Part shown: piece by piece, positions 8,815-22,251 of the stretch
How the letters are laid out: the number at the start of each line of letters is the position of its first letter
Position numbering within the stretch: the stretch's first letter is position 1
Assembly (NCBI RefSeq): GCF_001375555.1
Contig: NZ_CTDZ01000009.1
Coordinates: 3,155,758 to 3,219,757 of the forward strand
Source: Numidum massiliense
GTDB lineage: Bacteria; Bacillota; Bacilli; Thermoactinomycetales; Novibacillaceae
Length of the DNA: 64,000 bases
Direction: 5' to 3'
Made by a program: the position numbers and the translations under genes
Notes under the pieces: model-generated
Told to the model about the DNA's origin: nothing
Database searches by the model: none
What the model saw: only the letters and a program-made list of their open reading frames with translations

Positions 8815-9562
8815 CGGCAACACCTGCGTACACGTGGAGTAGATCTTCCGTATAAACGCCATCCCGCTCATAAACAACGAGCGGCGCCTCGACGTGTAGT
8901 TCCACGCCGCCGTCTTTCACTGCCTCGACGAGTACGGTGTGCGCCTCAGCATCGCTGTACGGATGGACGAAGCGCACCCGCTTCGGTTCAAACCGATACT
9001 TGCGCATAAACGCGACAATATCGTTAAAGCGCCACGCACGATGCACGAGTGCCAATTTACCGCCCGACGGGACGAGCCTCCGTGCCGTGGCTAGCACATC
9101 TTCCAACGTACAGTGTATTTCGTGCCGCGCAATCGCCACATACGGGTTCTCGCTCTTGTCGCTCCCGTTCAGCGGTATGTACGGGGGATTACACGTGACG
9201 AGTAGGTACTGCCCGTTCCACGCGGGCGGACAGCTGCGCAAATCGCCTTCGTACATGTGAATTTGCTTATCCAGCCCGTTCATGGCGACGCTGCGCCGCG
9301 CCATGTCCACTAGTCGCGCTTGAATGTCTAAGCCGTCTAGCGGGAGCGAGGTGCGCGTAGATAATAGCAACGGGATGACGCCGTTACCGCTGCCGAGATC
9401 GAGTATGCGTCCCCGGTGCGGCAAGCGGCAAAACCGCGCCAGCAGGATCGCGTCCATGGAAAAGCGGAACACGTGCGGACTTTGGATAATTCCTAGCTGT
9501 TCCGTTAATTGATCGATGCGTTCGTCAGCGCGAAGCACTACGTCATTTTTTGGTGTAAACAT
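8801..9562 (-). CDS. tRNA1(Val) adenine-N6 methyltransferase TrmN6 (YabB)
   Basis: 253-residue class I SAM methyltransferase. SAM motif [15 protein letters not shown] lies near residue 53 and the N6-adenine motif CNPPYIP near 130. Family members methylate A37 or nearby adenines of tRNA-Val; activity here is inferred. Start ATG at 9562 follows AGGGAC. First gene of the trmN6-yazA-rsmI overlapping cluster and separated from yabA by a terminator. Confidence 0.9.
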   Translation of the reverse strand: MFTPKNDVVLRADERIDQLTEQLGIIQSPHVFRFSMDAILLARFCRLPHRGRILDLGSGNGVIPLLLSTRTSLPLDGLDIQARLVDMARRSVAMNGLDKQIHMYEGDLRSCPPAWNGQYLLVTCNPPYIPLNGSDKSENPYVAIARHEIHCTLEDVLATARRLVPSGGKLALVHRAWRFNDIVAFMRKYRFEPKRVRFVHPYSDAEAHTVLVEAVKDGGVELHVEAPLVVYERDGVYTEDLLHVYAGVADDAR

Positions 9563-9594
9563 ATCGTCCCTGCCTTAAAAAGGATATAACATAA

Positions 9595-9632
9595 ACAAAA
9601 AAGCCGCCGGTCGGGTAACCGGCAGGCGCTTA
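9595..9632 (-). terminator. Terminator after yabA
   Basis: On the - strand a GC-rich imperfect hairpin (GCCGG/CCGGC core around a TTACCCGA loop) runs into TTTTTTGTTT, starting at the yabA stop codon. Confidence 0.75.
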
Positions 9633-9977
9633 TTTGTTTAAAAACGACATACAAAATAGACAATCCCCATCTTTACGAATGCTGCCGTAATGTAGATTAC
9701 AAATATGAAAACCTTCGTTATACAAACGCGCTAAGTTATCGTAACCTTCCCCGATTAATTTGGTGGACTTTCGCTTTTCGTGTGCCGCATCCACACCACT
9801 CTCTTGTGGCTCCTCAACGTGCATCCGTTCTCGCAAATGCCGATTCTCAATACTAAGCTGTTGGTTTTCTTCGATGAGGGAAGCAATTTGTGACTTCAGT
9901 CCACCTAACTCTTTATACAACTCTCCGATTCTTTGTTCCATCTGAGCTACCTGGGTGAAAATATTCGCTTTGTCCAC
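9630..9977 (-). CDS. yabA: Replication initiation control protein YabA
   Basis: Negative regulator of replication initiation that bridges DnaA and DnaN. The 115 residues form an N-terminal coiled coil (residues 1-55, tetramerisation) and a C-terminal zinc domain with ligands in HICNLHYG and CLFC. Length matches B. subtilis YabA. It follows ricT by 9 bp, in the order holB-ricT-yabA as in B. subtilis, and ends at a terminator. Confidence 0.96.
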   Translation of the reverse strand: MDKANIFTQVAQMEQRIGELYKELGGLKSQIASLIEENQQLSIENRHLRERMHVEEPQESGVDAAHEKRKSTKLIGEGYDNLARLYNEGFHICNLHYGSIRKDGDCLFCMSFLNK

Positions 9978-9986
9978 CGTCTCACC

Positions 9987-10802
9987 TCAACTCAGTTGTT
10001 TCATTTGTCGGTTGACTTCACCTATGTCGTATTCTACAATGCGTTCTGCGTTTTGTAACTCTACTTTAATTCTGCGTTCTAACAAATTTAAGCCGATGAC
10101 GCGCCCCGCGCCATCCGGTGTGCGCACGCGGTCTCCCATATCGGGCATTTCCCGTTTTGCCTCTTCGTAATGCCCATTTTCATATTTTAAACAGCACATG
10201 AGACGACCGCACAAACCTGATATTTTTATAGGGTTTAAGGACAAATTTTGGTCTTTTGCCATTTTAATCGACACAGGTTCGAAATCGCCCAAAAACGATG
10301 AGCAACAAAGGACTCGCCCGCAAGGGCCGATGCCGCCTAACATTTTTGCTTCATCGCGAACGCCGATTTGCCGCAGTTCGATCCGCGTACGGAAAACAGC
10401 TGCCAAGTCTTTCACTAGTTCCCGGAAATCGACCCGCCCATCTGCTGTGAAGTAAAAGATGACTTTATTGCGGTCAAATGTGTATTCGACATCGATCAGC
10501 TTCATATCTAAGCCGTGTGCGTTCACTTTTTGCTGACAAATGACGAGCGCTTCCTGTGCTCGCGCTTCGTTTTCCTGAACTTGGCGGCGATCGTCAGCTG
10601 TCGCGACACGAAGGACAGGCTTTAACGGTAGAACGACTTCCCCTTCGTGAACGTATCTTTTGCCGATGACGACGCTCCCGTACTCGACGCCCCGTGCCGT
10701 TTCCACAATGACGTCCTGATCCTTGCCGATTTCAAGATCGCACGGATCAAAATAATATATTTTACCCGCTTGTTTAAAGCGAACGCCAACTACAGCGTAC
10801 AT
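9987..10802 (-). CDS. ricT: RicT (YaaT), PSP1-domain component of the RNase Y-associated Ric complex
   Basis: 271-residue PSP1-family protein. In B. subtilis RicT with RicA and RicF forms an iron-sulfur complex that modulates RNase Y and phosphorelay/competence. The C-terminal half has the Cys cluster GPCGRVLCC and SGLCGRLMCCLKYE, candidate FeS ligands. The frame extends 11 codons upstream, but ATG 10802 with GGGAGGG gives the family start MYAVVGVRF. It lies 5 bp after holB, so it is translationally linked. Confidence 0.94.
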   Translation of the reverse strand: MYAVVGVRFKQAGKIYYFDPCDLEIGKDQDVIVETARGVEYGSVVIGKRYVHEGEVVLPLKPVLRVATADDRRQVQENEARAQEALVICQQKVNAHGLDMKLIDVEYTFDRNKVIFYFTADGRVDFRELVKDLAAVFRTRIELRQIGVRDEAKMLGGIGPCGRVLCCSSFLGDFEPVSIKMAKDQNLSLNPIKISGLCGRLMCCLKYENGHYEEAKREMPDMGDRVRTPDGAGRVIGLNLLERRIKVELQNAERIVEYDIGEVNRQMKQLS

Positions 10803-10807
10803 ATAGT

Positions 10808-11788
10808 TTATCCCTCCCGAACGGATAATACCCACCCTTCTAACGCTAATTGAGGTGGAACATGTTGCTTCAATTGTCGCTTGACAAACAACATGTGTTC
10901 TATTGCCTGTACTAAACGACTGATCGTCCAGTTAGTCGCTTGTCGTTGCAGGACTTCTTTCTGTTCAGAGAAGGTCAGCGGTTGACGACAACCTAGCATT
11001 ATATTAAGCATATCTTTATACCACAAGATCATCAAGTCTATAAATTCGTTTAGATGGTCGCGACTAACATCCGACGCCATCACTTTTTCCTGAATGGCGA
11101 CGACGGCTTGACCACTGGACACACGCGTTGCCTCGCTTAGCTGTTGGACGAGCTTAATCGCCTCGCGAAACGACTCGGAGTGGGCTAACTGACGCGCTGC
11201 TTCTAACCCGTCGGCGACATGGGCGACGACGCGCGCCGTTTGCGGAAGGATACCTTCCGCCTCTAATTGCTCACTCACTTTTTCCGCAGAGAGCACGCGA
11301 AACGGTACGAGTTGGCAACGCGAAACGACGGTAGGCAATAAATTGTGGACGTGATCCGCTAGGAGGATCGCGACGACGCCGTCCGCAGGTTCCTCCAAAA
11401 ATTTCAATAAGCTGTTGGCCGCTTGCCCCGTCATCGTTTCCGCTGCTTCGACGATAAACACACTTACCTTGGACTCTAAGGTACGGTAAGCAAATTTCTT
11501 TTGCAGGCCGCGGATTTGTTCAATTTTTACCGATTTCCCTTCCGGTTGCACCCAATGGACGTCAGGGTAATTGCCGTGCGCGATGCGCGTACACGTCGTA
11601 CAACTGCCACATGCGTCGGCGGTTTGTCGTTCACAGTTAAGCGCCTTGGCCAGTTCCAACGCCATCTGTTTTTTACCCGCTCGGTCCGGTCCGAAAAAAA
11701 TGTAGGCGTGTGCCAACCGCTCGCGACGCAGCGCGTTTTGTAGCATTGTCGCTACTCTTTCTTGCCCTAGCACATCGTGAAAGGCCAC
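10808..11788 (-). CDS. holB: DNA polymerase III delta' subunit HolB
   Basis: Clamp-loader subunit that, with DnaX and delta, opens the beta clamp. The 326-residue AAA+ protein has a degenerate P-loop GPDRAGKKQ near residue 34, a zinc module with Cys in NCERQTADACGSCTTC, and the SRC motif VVSRCQ. The loss of a canonical Walker A is normal for delta'. It follows darA by 23 bp and precedes ricT, as in B. subtilis. Confidence 0.95.
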   Translation of the reverse strand: MAFHDVLGQERVATMLQNALRRERLAHAYIFFGPDRAGKKQMALELAKALNCERQTADACGSCTTCTRIAHGNYPDVHWVQPEGKSVKIEQIRGLQKKFAYRTLESKVSVFIVEAAETMTGQAANSLLKFLEEPADGVVAILLADHVHNLLPTVVSRCQLVPFRVLSAEKVSEQLEAEGILPQTARVVAHVADGLEAARQLAHSESFREAIKLVQQLSEATRVSSGQAVVAIQEKVMASDVSRDHLNEFIDLMILWYKDMLNIMLGCRQPLTFSEQKEVLQRQATNWTISRLVQAIEHMLFVKRQLKQHVPPQLALEGWVLSVREG

Positions 11789-11811
11789 CTGTCGCTCACC
11801 CTTTTCTCCGC

Positions 11812-12781
<970 letters not shown>

Positions 12782-12932
12782 AGATGCTCCTCCATTTGTG
12801 TTGTGCATTTATTTTATCACGTCTACCCTGCAGAAATCACTACAGCGGGCATTCGGTTTATAAAACTGCAATTTGCACGATTCATCTACCGTTATCATAT
12901 CACATAATGTAATGCGTCATATTGTCCGTCAA

Positions 12933-12963
12933 TAAAAAAAACAGAGATGTGCCATCTCTGTTT
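12933..12963 (-). terminator. Rho-independent terminator after csfB
   Basis: On the - strand AAACAGAGATG pairs with CATCTCTGTTT around a 3-base loop, followed by a T run (12933-12940). It starts 19 bp past the csfB stop. Confidence 0.9.
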
Positions 12964-12982
12964 ACGATTGCGATGTGCCAAC

Positions 12983-13174
12983 TTATGCATCTTTAAGCCA
13001 TATACGGCGCAGCCGCTGCACAAATAGTGGATACTTCGCTTCTTTCACATCCGTTTTTATCATTTCACGCTCACACGAGTCGCAAATGAATTGGTCACAT
13101 ACGGTTATACCGCTATCTTTCATGTGGTCGCACACAATGCATTGACGCTCGTTTAATGCATCTTTATGTTCCAT
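12983..13174 (-). CDS. csfB: Anti-sigma-G factor Gin (CsfB)
   Basis: 63-residue zinc protein that inhibits sigma-G (and sigma-E) to keep compartment timing during sporulation. Two CxxC pairs, CIVCDH and CDSCERE, match the Gin zinc finger, followed by the conserved YPLFVQRL. ATG at 13174 has a GAGGT ribosome site. A sigma-F-type promoter match upstream agrees with the known forespore control of csfB. Confidence 0.92.
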   Translation of the reverse strand: MEHKDALNERQCIVCDHMKDSGITVCDQFICDSCEREMIKTDVKEAKYPLFVQRLRRIWLKDA

Positions 13175-13207
13175 ACGATCAACCTCGATCTGCATGTGTT
13201 CTTGTTA

Positions 13208-13237
13208 CATTTTTTACAACTATGCCATTATATATAC
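13208..13237 (-). promoter_or_regulatory. Candidate sigma-F promoter for csfB
   Basis: On the - strand GTATA (13233-13237), a 15-bp spacer and GTAAAAAATG (13208-13217) match the forespore consensus GYWTA-N15-GGNRANANTN at all but one defined position, about 34 bp before the csfB start. Confidence 0.65.
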
Positions 13238-13267
13238 TTGACTCGATAAAAGGAGTTACGCTGCCGT

Positions 13268-13295
13268 CGACATTCATTATATTAAATGAATGTCG
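13268..13295. repeat. Perfect 11-bp inverted repeat upstream of csfB
   Basis: CGACATTCATT and AATGAATGTCG separated by ATATTA. There is no T-run on either side, so it is not a typical terminator. It lies between the amidase terminator and the csfB promoter and could be an operator. Confidence 0.8.
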
Positions 13296-13316
13296 TATTC
13301 AAAGCGGAACTTGTCC

Positions 13317-13342
13317 AAAAAAAAGCGCCTCATTCCGAGGCG
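13317..13342 (-). terminator. Rho-independent terminator after the amidase gene
   Basis: On the - strand GCGCCTC pairs with GAGGCGC around GGAAT, followed by eight T. Confidence 0.92.
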
Positions 13343-13364
13343 CATCTAATATAAAGACAGTTAC

Positions 13365-15089
13365 TCATTTCGAGTCCGTAAAATATTGCTTTAACCCTTG
13401 CACGATCGCTTCAGCGGCTTTCGCGTGATAACTACTCGTGCGGATGATTTGTTCTTCTTGCGAATTCGATAAAAAACCGAGTTCCACTAATACACTCGTC
13501 TGACGGTTTTCCCGCAACACGTGTAGATCGCCAAATTTCACGCCCCGGTTGTAAAGTCCCGTCAGATTAGCCAAATTTGACTGAATGAGCGTCGCGAGTG
13601 TTAAGGATTTTCCTGTATAGTAATAATATGTTTCAATCCCGTGAGCACTGTCGAGCGTTGCGGAATTGTAGTGGATGCTCACAAACGCGTCTGCATTGTA
13701 CTGGTGGCTAATGTCTACGCGGTTAGCCAAATCCGGGTTTGTATCACCTGTACGGGTCATGATGACACGAGCCCCTGCCTCGCGCAACAATTGTTCCACG
13801 TAATGCGCTGTCGACAAGGTGATGTCTTTTTCCCTTGTCCCGTGTTGCCCGATCGCCCCAGGATCGCTACCGCCATGTCCAGGATCGATCACAATCGTTT
13901 TACCTTGGAATACAGACGGCGGTGTCGGCTTTGGCTTCGCTGCCGCTCCTATGACCACGTATCCGGCCGACACCCACCCTTTACCATTATTAAAGGCAAT
14001 GCGATGCCAACCGTTTTTCGTCTCGTAAATCGACACTGTCGCACCGTACTTCAATGTCCCAATCACGCTAGCACTCAAACCCGGGCCACTCCGCACGTTA
14101 AGCACATCGGCAGTCACACTGCCTTGCTTTGGTTTCGGCGCGGGCTTTGGCTTCGGTGCTGGTTTCGGTGCTGGCTTCGGTTTTGGCTTCGGTGCTGGTT
14201 TTGGCTTCGGTGCTGGCTTCGGTTTTGGCTTTGGTGCTGGTTTTGGCTTCGGTTTAGCCTTCGTTACTTTAAGGTAGTCGCCAGACACCCACCCGCGCAA
14301 CTTTTTGTACTCGATTTGATACCAGCCTTTACTTTTTTTCAGCACCTTTACTTTGGTACCCTTCAGGAGCGTGCCGTCGACTAGCGCCTTCGTCGACGCT
14401 GACCGGCGCACGTTTAGAACCGATGCAGTTACGGTGCCATTACCGTAGGTAGGGGACGGCTTTTTTGGCTTCGGTTTCGGTTTTGGCTTTGGTGCTGGTT
14501 TTGGCTTCGGTTTAGCCTTCGTTACTTTAAGGTAGTCGCCAGACACCCACCCACGCAACTTTTTGTACTCAATTTGATACCAGCCTTTACTTTTTTTCAG
14601 CACCTTTACTTTGGTACCCTTCAGGAGCGCGCCGTCGACTAGCGCCTTCGTCGACGCTGACCGGCGCACGTTTAGAACCGATGCAGTTACGGTGCCGTTA
14701 CCGTAGGTAGGGGACGGCTTTTTTGGCTTCGGCTTCGGTTTTGGCGCAGGCTTCGATTTAGCTGCAGACGTTTTAGCCTTCGTCACTTTAAGGTAGTCGC
14801 CAGACACCCACCCGCGTAACTTTTTGAACTCAATTTGGTACCAGCCTTTGCTTTTCTTCAGCACTTTCACAGTCGTACCCTTTAAGAGCTGACCGTCAAT
14901 CATCGCCTTCGTCGACGCCGTTCGGCGGACGTTTAAGACTGATGCAGTTACCGTGCCTTTACCGTATGTAGGAGACGGTTTTTTAGCCGCTTCAGCAACT
15001 GAAATAGGGTCCACAGAAAAAAGTGCCGTTACATTTAATAGCGCAATTGCTAGTACAACGGCAATTAATCGTTTGCTTTTTTTTACCAA
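13365..15089 (-). CDS. Secreted N-acetylmuramoyl-L-alanine amidase with four SH3 repeats
   Basis: Cleaves the lactyl-amide bond of peptidoglycan outside the cell. The 574-residue product has a signal peptide ([16 protein letters not shown], cut near AEAA), four bacterial SH3 wall-binding repeats joined by Lys-Pro-Ala-rich linkers, and a C-terminal Amidase_3 domain. Zinc and catalytic residues appear in [22 protein letters not shown] and VELGFLSN. The TTG at 15089 is preferred to GTG 15104 because GAGGAGG overlaps the latter. SH3 units 2 and 3 are nearly identical in DNA. The gene is inserted between the rRNA operon and csfB and is not in the B. subtilis order. A role in sporulation or germination is possible but not shown. 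Confidence 0.93.
   Translation of the reverse strand: MVKKSKRLIAVVLAIALLNVTALFSVDPISVAEAAKKPSPTYGKGTVTASVLNVRRTASTKAMIDGQLLKGTTVKVLKKSKGWYQIEFKKLRGWVSGDYLKVTKAKTSAAKSKPAPKPKPKPKKPSPTYGNGTVTASVLNVRRSASTKALVDGALLKGTKVKVLKKSKGWYQIEYKKLRGWVSGDYLKVTKAKPKPKPAPKPKPKPKPKKPSPTYGNGTVTASVLNVRRSASTKALVDGTLLKGTKVKVLKKSKGWYQIEYKKLRGWVSGDYLKVTKAKPKPKPAPKPKPKPAPKPKPAPKPKPKPAPKPAPKPKPAPKPKQGSVTADVLNVRSGPGLSASVIGTLKYGATVSIYETKNGWHRIAFNNGKGWVSAGYVVIGAAAKPKPTPPSVFQGKTIVIDPGHGGSDPGAIGQHGTREKDITLSTAHYVEQLLREAGARVIMTRTGDTNPDLANRVDISHQYNADAFVSIHYNSATLDSAHGIETYYYYTGKSLTLATLIQSNLANLTGLYNRGVKFGDLHVLRENRQTSVLVELGFLSNSQEEQIIRTSSYHAKAAEAIVQGLKQYFTDSK
14253..14768 (-). repeat. Two tandem 258-bp repeats inside the amidase gene
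   Basis: Copies begin at 14253 and 14511 (both start TTTAGCCTTCGTTACTTTAA on the + strand) and stay almost identical for about 225 bp, covering one SH3 domain plus part of a Lys-Pro linker each. The third copy toward 14780-14970 is clearly diverged. Confidence 0.85.
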
Positions 15090-15353
15090 TTTAAGCCTCC
15101 TCACCCTTAATTTTTGGGTTGTTCCCTACTAAGAACCAAATATACCATCAATTTAATATTAATGAAAGGCAAACTGTATATTTCTAATGAGTAAGAAGAT
15201 AAAGTTCGCCAATATTTGTTAATATAGGTGGATAAGGAGTATAGAAAGGACAAATGTAGCGCATAAAACGTTTCCTAATAGTAACCAAGCCATCCATTTC
15301 GTAAAGCGTCATTGAGATAATAATATTTCTGCTGAAGGCATTAATGAAGTCAT

Positions 15354-15378
15354 TAAAAAAAAAGCCTGAATAAGGCTC
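15354..15378 (-). terminator. rRNA operon terminator after 5S
   Basis: AGCCTTATTCAGGCT-type stem followed by a long T run on the - strand; T on the other side too, so it may work in both directions. Between 15090 and 15353 I see only AT-rich sequence with a weak possible amidase promoter (TATATT near 15140) and no gene. Confidence 0.85.
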
Positions 15379-15395
15379 TTTTTTACTATGTATCC

Positions 15396-15512
15396 GTCTG
15401 GCAACGTCCTACTCTTCCAAGGGCTCGCGCCCTAAGTACCATCGGCGCTGGAGGGCTTAACGGTCGTGTTCGGGATGGGAACGCGTGTGTCCCCTCCGCT
15501 CTCGTCACCAGA
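15396..15512 (-). rRNA. rrf: 5S ribosomal RNA
   Basis: About 117 bases with complementary ends (TCTGGTGACG ... GTTGCCAGA) and the conserved CCCATCCCGAACACG and GTAGGACG segments. Last gene of the operon, 70 bp after 23S. Confidence 0.95.
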
Positions 15513-15581
15513 CAGGAGATGTCGTATGAAGTTGTTTCCTTCAAAACTAGATGGAAGCATTCCCAGTTACTTACTTATATT

Positions 15582-18513
<2,932 letters not shown>

Positions 18514-18689
18514 CTTATTCTTTCATTCTGGAATGATACATCTTACGATCATCCCGGTGAATGCTTCCTATCCAGTTTTCAAGGAACAAATGCCGCGCAA
18601 GCTAACGTGTCTCGCTAACTTCCGCAGCTGTTTGAAGGAATGTTCCTTCAAAACCAAACGAACACTGCCAACGTGCCTTATATACTCCG

Positions 18690-20256
<1,567 letters not shown>

Positions 20257-20386
20257 AGGTAAGTTTGTTATTCCTAACTGTTGTCCATCAAGTGAATGAT
20301 GGGTTCCTCGCACGTTGGCTTGTTCGTTCAGTTTTCAAGGAACATTCTCGTTCTTTGCTGCCGCGCTCTCTCGAGGCGACTTTCTT

Positions 20387-20415
20387 ATCTTATCACGCAG
20401 CTGAGCGTTTGTCAA
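20387..20415 (-). promoter_or_regulatory. rRNA operon promoter P2
   Basis: -35 TTGACA (20410-20415), 17-bp spacer, -10 TAAGAT (20387-20392) on the - strand, about 130 bp before 16S. Confidence 0.82.
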
Positions 20416-20528
20416 CAACTTTTTTTAAGTTATTTTCGCTCGAACCCGTGCCCGCCGCGGCTATCTTATCTTGCCGCTTTGGCTGTCGCTGGCGTTCGCG
20501 GTAACCCGCTCTCACGGCGACAAGTTAT

Positions 20529-20558
20529 ATACTATCACGGATCGACGGCTCACGTCAA
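20529..20558 (-). promoter_or_regulatory. rRNA operon promoter P1
   Basis: -35 TTGACG (20553-20558), 18-bp spacer, -10 TAGTAT (20529-20534) on the - strand, preceded by an A/T-tract (20560-20578) that resembles an UP element. Tandem promoters are usual for Bacillus rrn operons. Confidence 0.75.
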
Positions 20559-20583
20559 CACCTTTTTTTAAAAAAAATCGCTG

Positions 20584-20808
20584 TTATACAATCCACAGCT
20601 TGACGATCGTCAAACAAACTAGTCCCGGCAAGCCTAAAACACCCGTCACAAAAGCCGTCACTGGATTGATCGGCAAGTGAAAGTCCCATAACCCGCCCAA
20701 TAAATTGATAAGAAAAAGGACGATACCGCCAATCGCCGTATAAAGCAAACCTAGCCAAATCCATTTGAGTGGTTTCGCTGCGTAGGCTGTCAGTAGAAGC
20801 ACTGTCAC
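20584..20808 (-). CDS. bofA: BofA, inhibitor of pro-sigma-K processing
   Basis: 74-residue membrane protein that holds the SpoIVFB protease inactive until the forespore signal arrives. It has two or three hydrophobic segments and the family C-terminus INPVTAFVTGVLGLPGLV. Several GTG codons are possible starts. 20808 has the best spacing to AAGGAGG, while 20814 overlaps that site. Located between yaaL and the rRNA operon exactly as in B. subtilis. Confidence 0.88.
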   Translation of the reverse strand: MTVLLLTAYAAKPLKWIWLGLLYTAIGGIVLFLINLLGGLWDFHLPINPVTAFVTGVLGLPGLVCLTIVKLWIV

Positions 20809-20937
20809 CTCCACCTCCTTCCTGTTTCGTGCCTATCTTACTATATCGTTTTCTGCTGCAGTCCTTCGTCGCCGCGCTTTCGCCCCTTGCTGCCCCAAAC
20901 TAGGGGGGCAGAAAAAGCTGGTGCTTTTTCGCGGGAC

Positions 20938-21252
20938 TTATCGTCCGTCGACGTTGTGCGCCACTCCGTCGGACTCGGTCATCCCACACAGTTCTACATC
21001 TATAGCGACGTATTCCTTTGTGGTGTGTCCTTTCTTTTTTGCCTGCTTGATTAAATAGGCGTACATAACTTCGGCCGCTTGAAGCCGATACACAGCGAAG
21101 TCGATCAGTTCGGGTTCGCGAGCCCAATTTAAGGTGCTGTGTGCCGAGCGCCATTCGCGACGTGTCCGCGCGAGCGCGAGCAATAAATCGTCTGCTTGCT
21201 CCTCGCCATTTTGTCCGGCGTGCACTTGGCGACTAAAACGAAAGCGAGCCAT
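20938..21252 (-). CDS. YaaL family protein (DUF2508)
   Basis: 104 residues, mostly helical and charged, with the family pattern of a central ELIDFAVYRLQAAEVMYAYL helix followed by a basic segment. Function unknown. The C-terminal 25 residues extend beyond the 74-residue B. subtilis YaaL. ATG at 21252 follows GGAGG. Sits between recR and bofA as expected. Between it and bofA two small hairpins (20890-20910 and 20911-20930) are visible without a clean T tail. Confidence 0.8.
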   Translation of the reverse strand: MARFRFSRQVHAGQNGEEQADDLLLALARTRREWRSAHSTLNWAREPELIDFAVYRLQAAEVMYAYLIKQAKKKGHTTKEYVAIDVELCGMTESDGVAHNVDGR

Positions 21253-21331
21253 CCGGATTCCGCCTCCCTCGGGACAAGTCAGTTAATACATGTATAGTCC
21301 CGGGATGGATCCAGTATGACTCGCTTTTTAC

Positions 21332-21928
21332 TTACAGTTCACGCCGGCCTTCCAGCGCTCGCGTCAACGTCACTTCATCTGCATACTCTAGATCGCCGCC
21401 GACAGGTAGCCCGTGGGCGATCCGCGTCACTTTAATGCCGAAAGGGCGCACTAATTTGGAAATGTACATGGCCGTCGCTTCCCCTTCGATGTTCGGGTCT
21501 GTCGCTAAAATGAGCTCCTGCACTTCATCGTTCTCCAACCGCCGCAAAAGTTCGGCGATGTACAGCTCCTGCGGTCCGATGCCGTCCATCGGGGAAATAG
21601 CGCCGTGCAATACGTGATACAACCCGTTAAATTCGCGCGTTCGTTCCATTGCGATCAAGTCCCGCGGGTCTTGCACGACACAAATGACCGAGCGATCCCG
21701 TTTGCTATCCGCGCAAATCGCACACGGATCGCGGTCCGTAATGTTGTAGCAAACGGAACAGTAGTGTAGGTCGCGCTTGACGCCGACGAGTGCCTTCGCA
21801 AAATCGGTCACATCGTCGTCTTCCATCGTCAAAACATGAAAGGCCAAGCGCTGTGCCGTTTTCGGGCCTATGCCGGGCAAGCGCATAAACCCTTCAATTA
21901 ACTTGGCGATCGGTGCTGGATAATGCAT
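21332..21928 (-). CDS. recR: Recombination protein RecR
   Basis: 198-residue protein of RecFOR-dependent gap repair. It shows the helix-hairpin-helix [15 protein letters not shown], a four-Cys zinc finger CSVCYNIT...CAIC near residues 57-72, and a Toprim domain with [15 protein letters not shown]. Its start codon overlaps the yaaK stop by one base, so translation is coupled. Confidence 0.97.
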   Translation of the reverse strand: MHYPAPIAKLIEGFMRLPGIGPKTAQRLAFHVLTMEDDDVTDFAKALVGVKRDLHYCSVCYNITDRDPCAICADSKRDRSVICVVQDPRDLIAMERTREFNGLYHVLHGAISPMDGIGPQELYIAELLRRLENDEVQELILATDPNIEGEATAMYISKLVRPFGIKVTRIAHGLPVGGDLEYADEVTLTRALEGRREL

Positions 21929-22239
21929 TAAAACAATCCGGGGATGTTTAAACCGCCGGTAAATTTCCCCATATCTTTAGCGACGAGTTCGTCCACTTGC
22001 TTTAACGCTTCGTTAACAGCCGCAGTCACTAAATCTTGCAACATTTCAACGTCGTCCGGATCGACTGCTTCCGGCGCAATCTCGACACTCAAAATTTGCT
22101 TATGCCCGTTAGCCGTCACCTTCACGACGCCACCGCCAACTGTCGCCTCGACGGTCTTTTCGGCTAATTCCGCCTGTGCCTTCTCCATTTGCGCCTGCAT
22201 TTTCTTTACTTGTTTCATCATTTGATTCATGTTTTTCAT
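21928..22239 (-). CDS. YbaB/EbfC nucleoid-associated protein (YaaK)
   Basis: 103-residue DNA-binding protein of the YbaB/EbfC family. Begins with [19 protein letters not shown], then [16 protein letters not shown] and the conserved [16 protein letters not shown]. It lies between dnaX and recR, the standard arrangement dnaX-ybaB-recR found across bacteria. Confidence 0.95.
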   Translation of the reverse strand: MKNMNQMMKQVKKMQAQMEKAQAELAEKTVEATVGGGVVKVTANGHKQILSVEIAPEAVDPDDVEMLQDLVTAAVNEALKQVDELVAKDMGKFTGGLNIPGLF

Positions 22240-22251
22240 GCGGTTATCCCC

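Noticed and set aside
8371-9009. 212-codon + strand open frame over yazA and rsmI
   Set aside because: Antisense to two well-supported genes; no ribosome site or recognised domain.
14100-14260. Short repeats suggestive of a CRISPR array
   Set aside because: The repeats are in-frame Lys-Pro-Ala codons within the amidase, with no spacers; no CRISPR or cas genes seen in the window.
13641-14384. 247-codon + strand frame with many Trp/Leu/Arg repeats
   Set aside because: It is the complement of the Lys-Pro repeat linkers of the amidase, not a gene.
20890-20930. Two adjacent hairpins after yaaL as a terminator
   Set aside because: Neither is followed by a convincing T-run on the - strand, so I only mention them with the gene.
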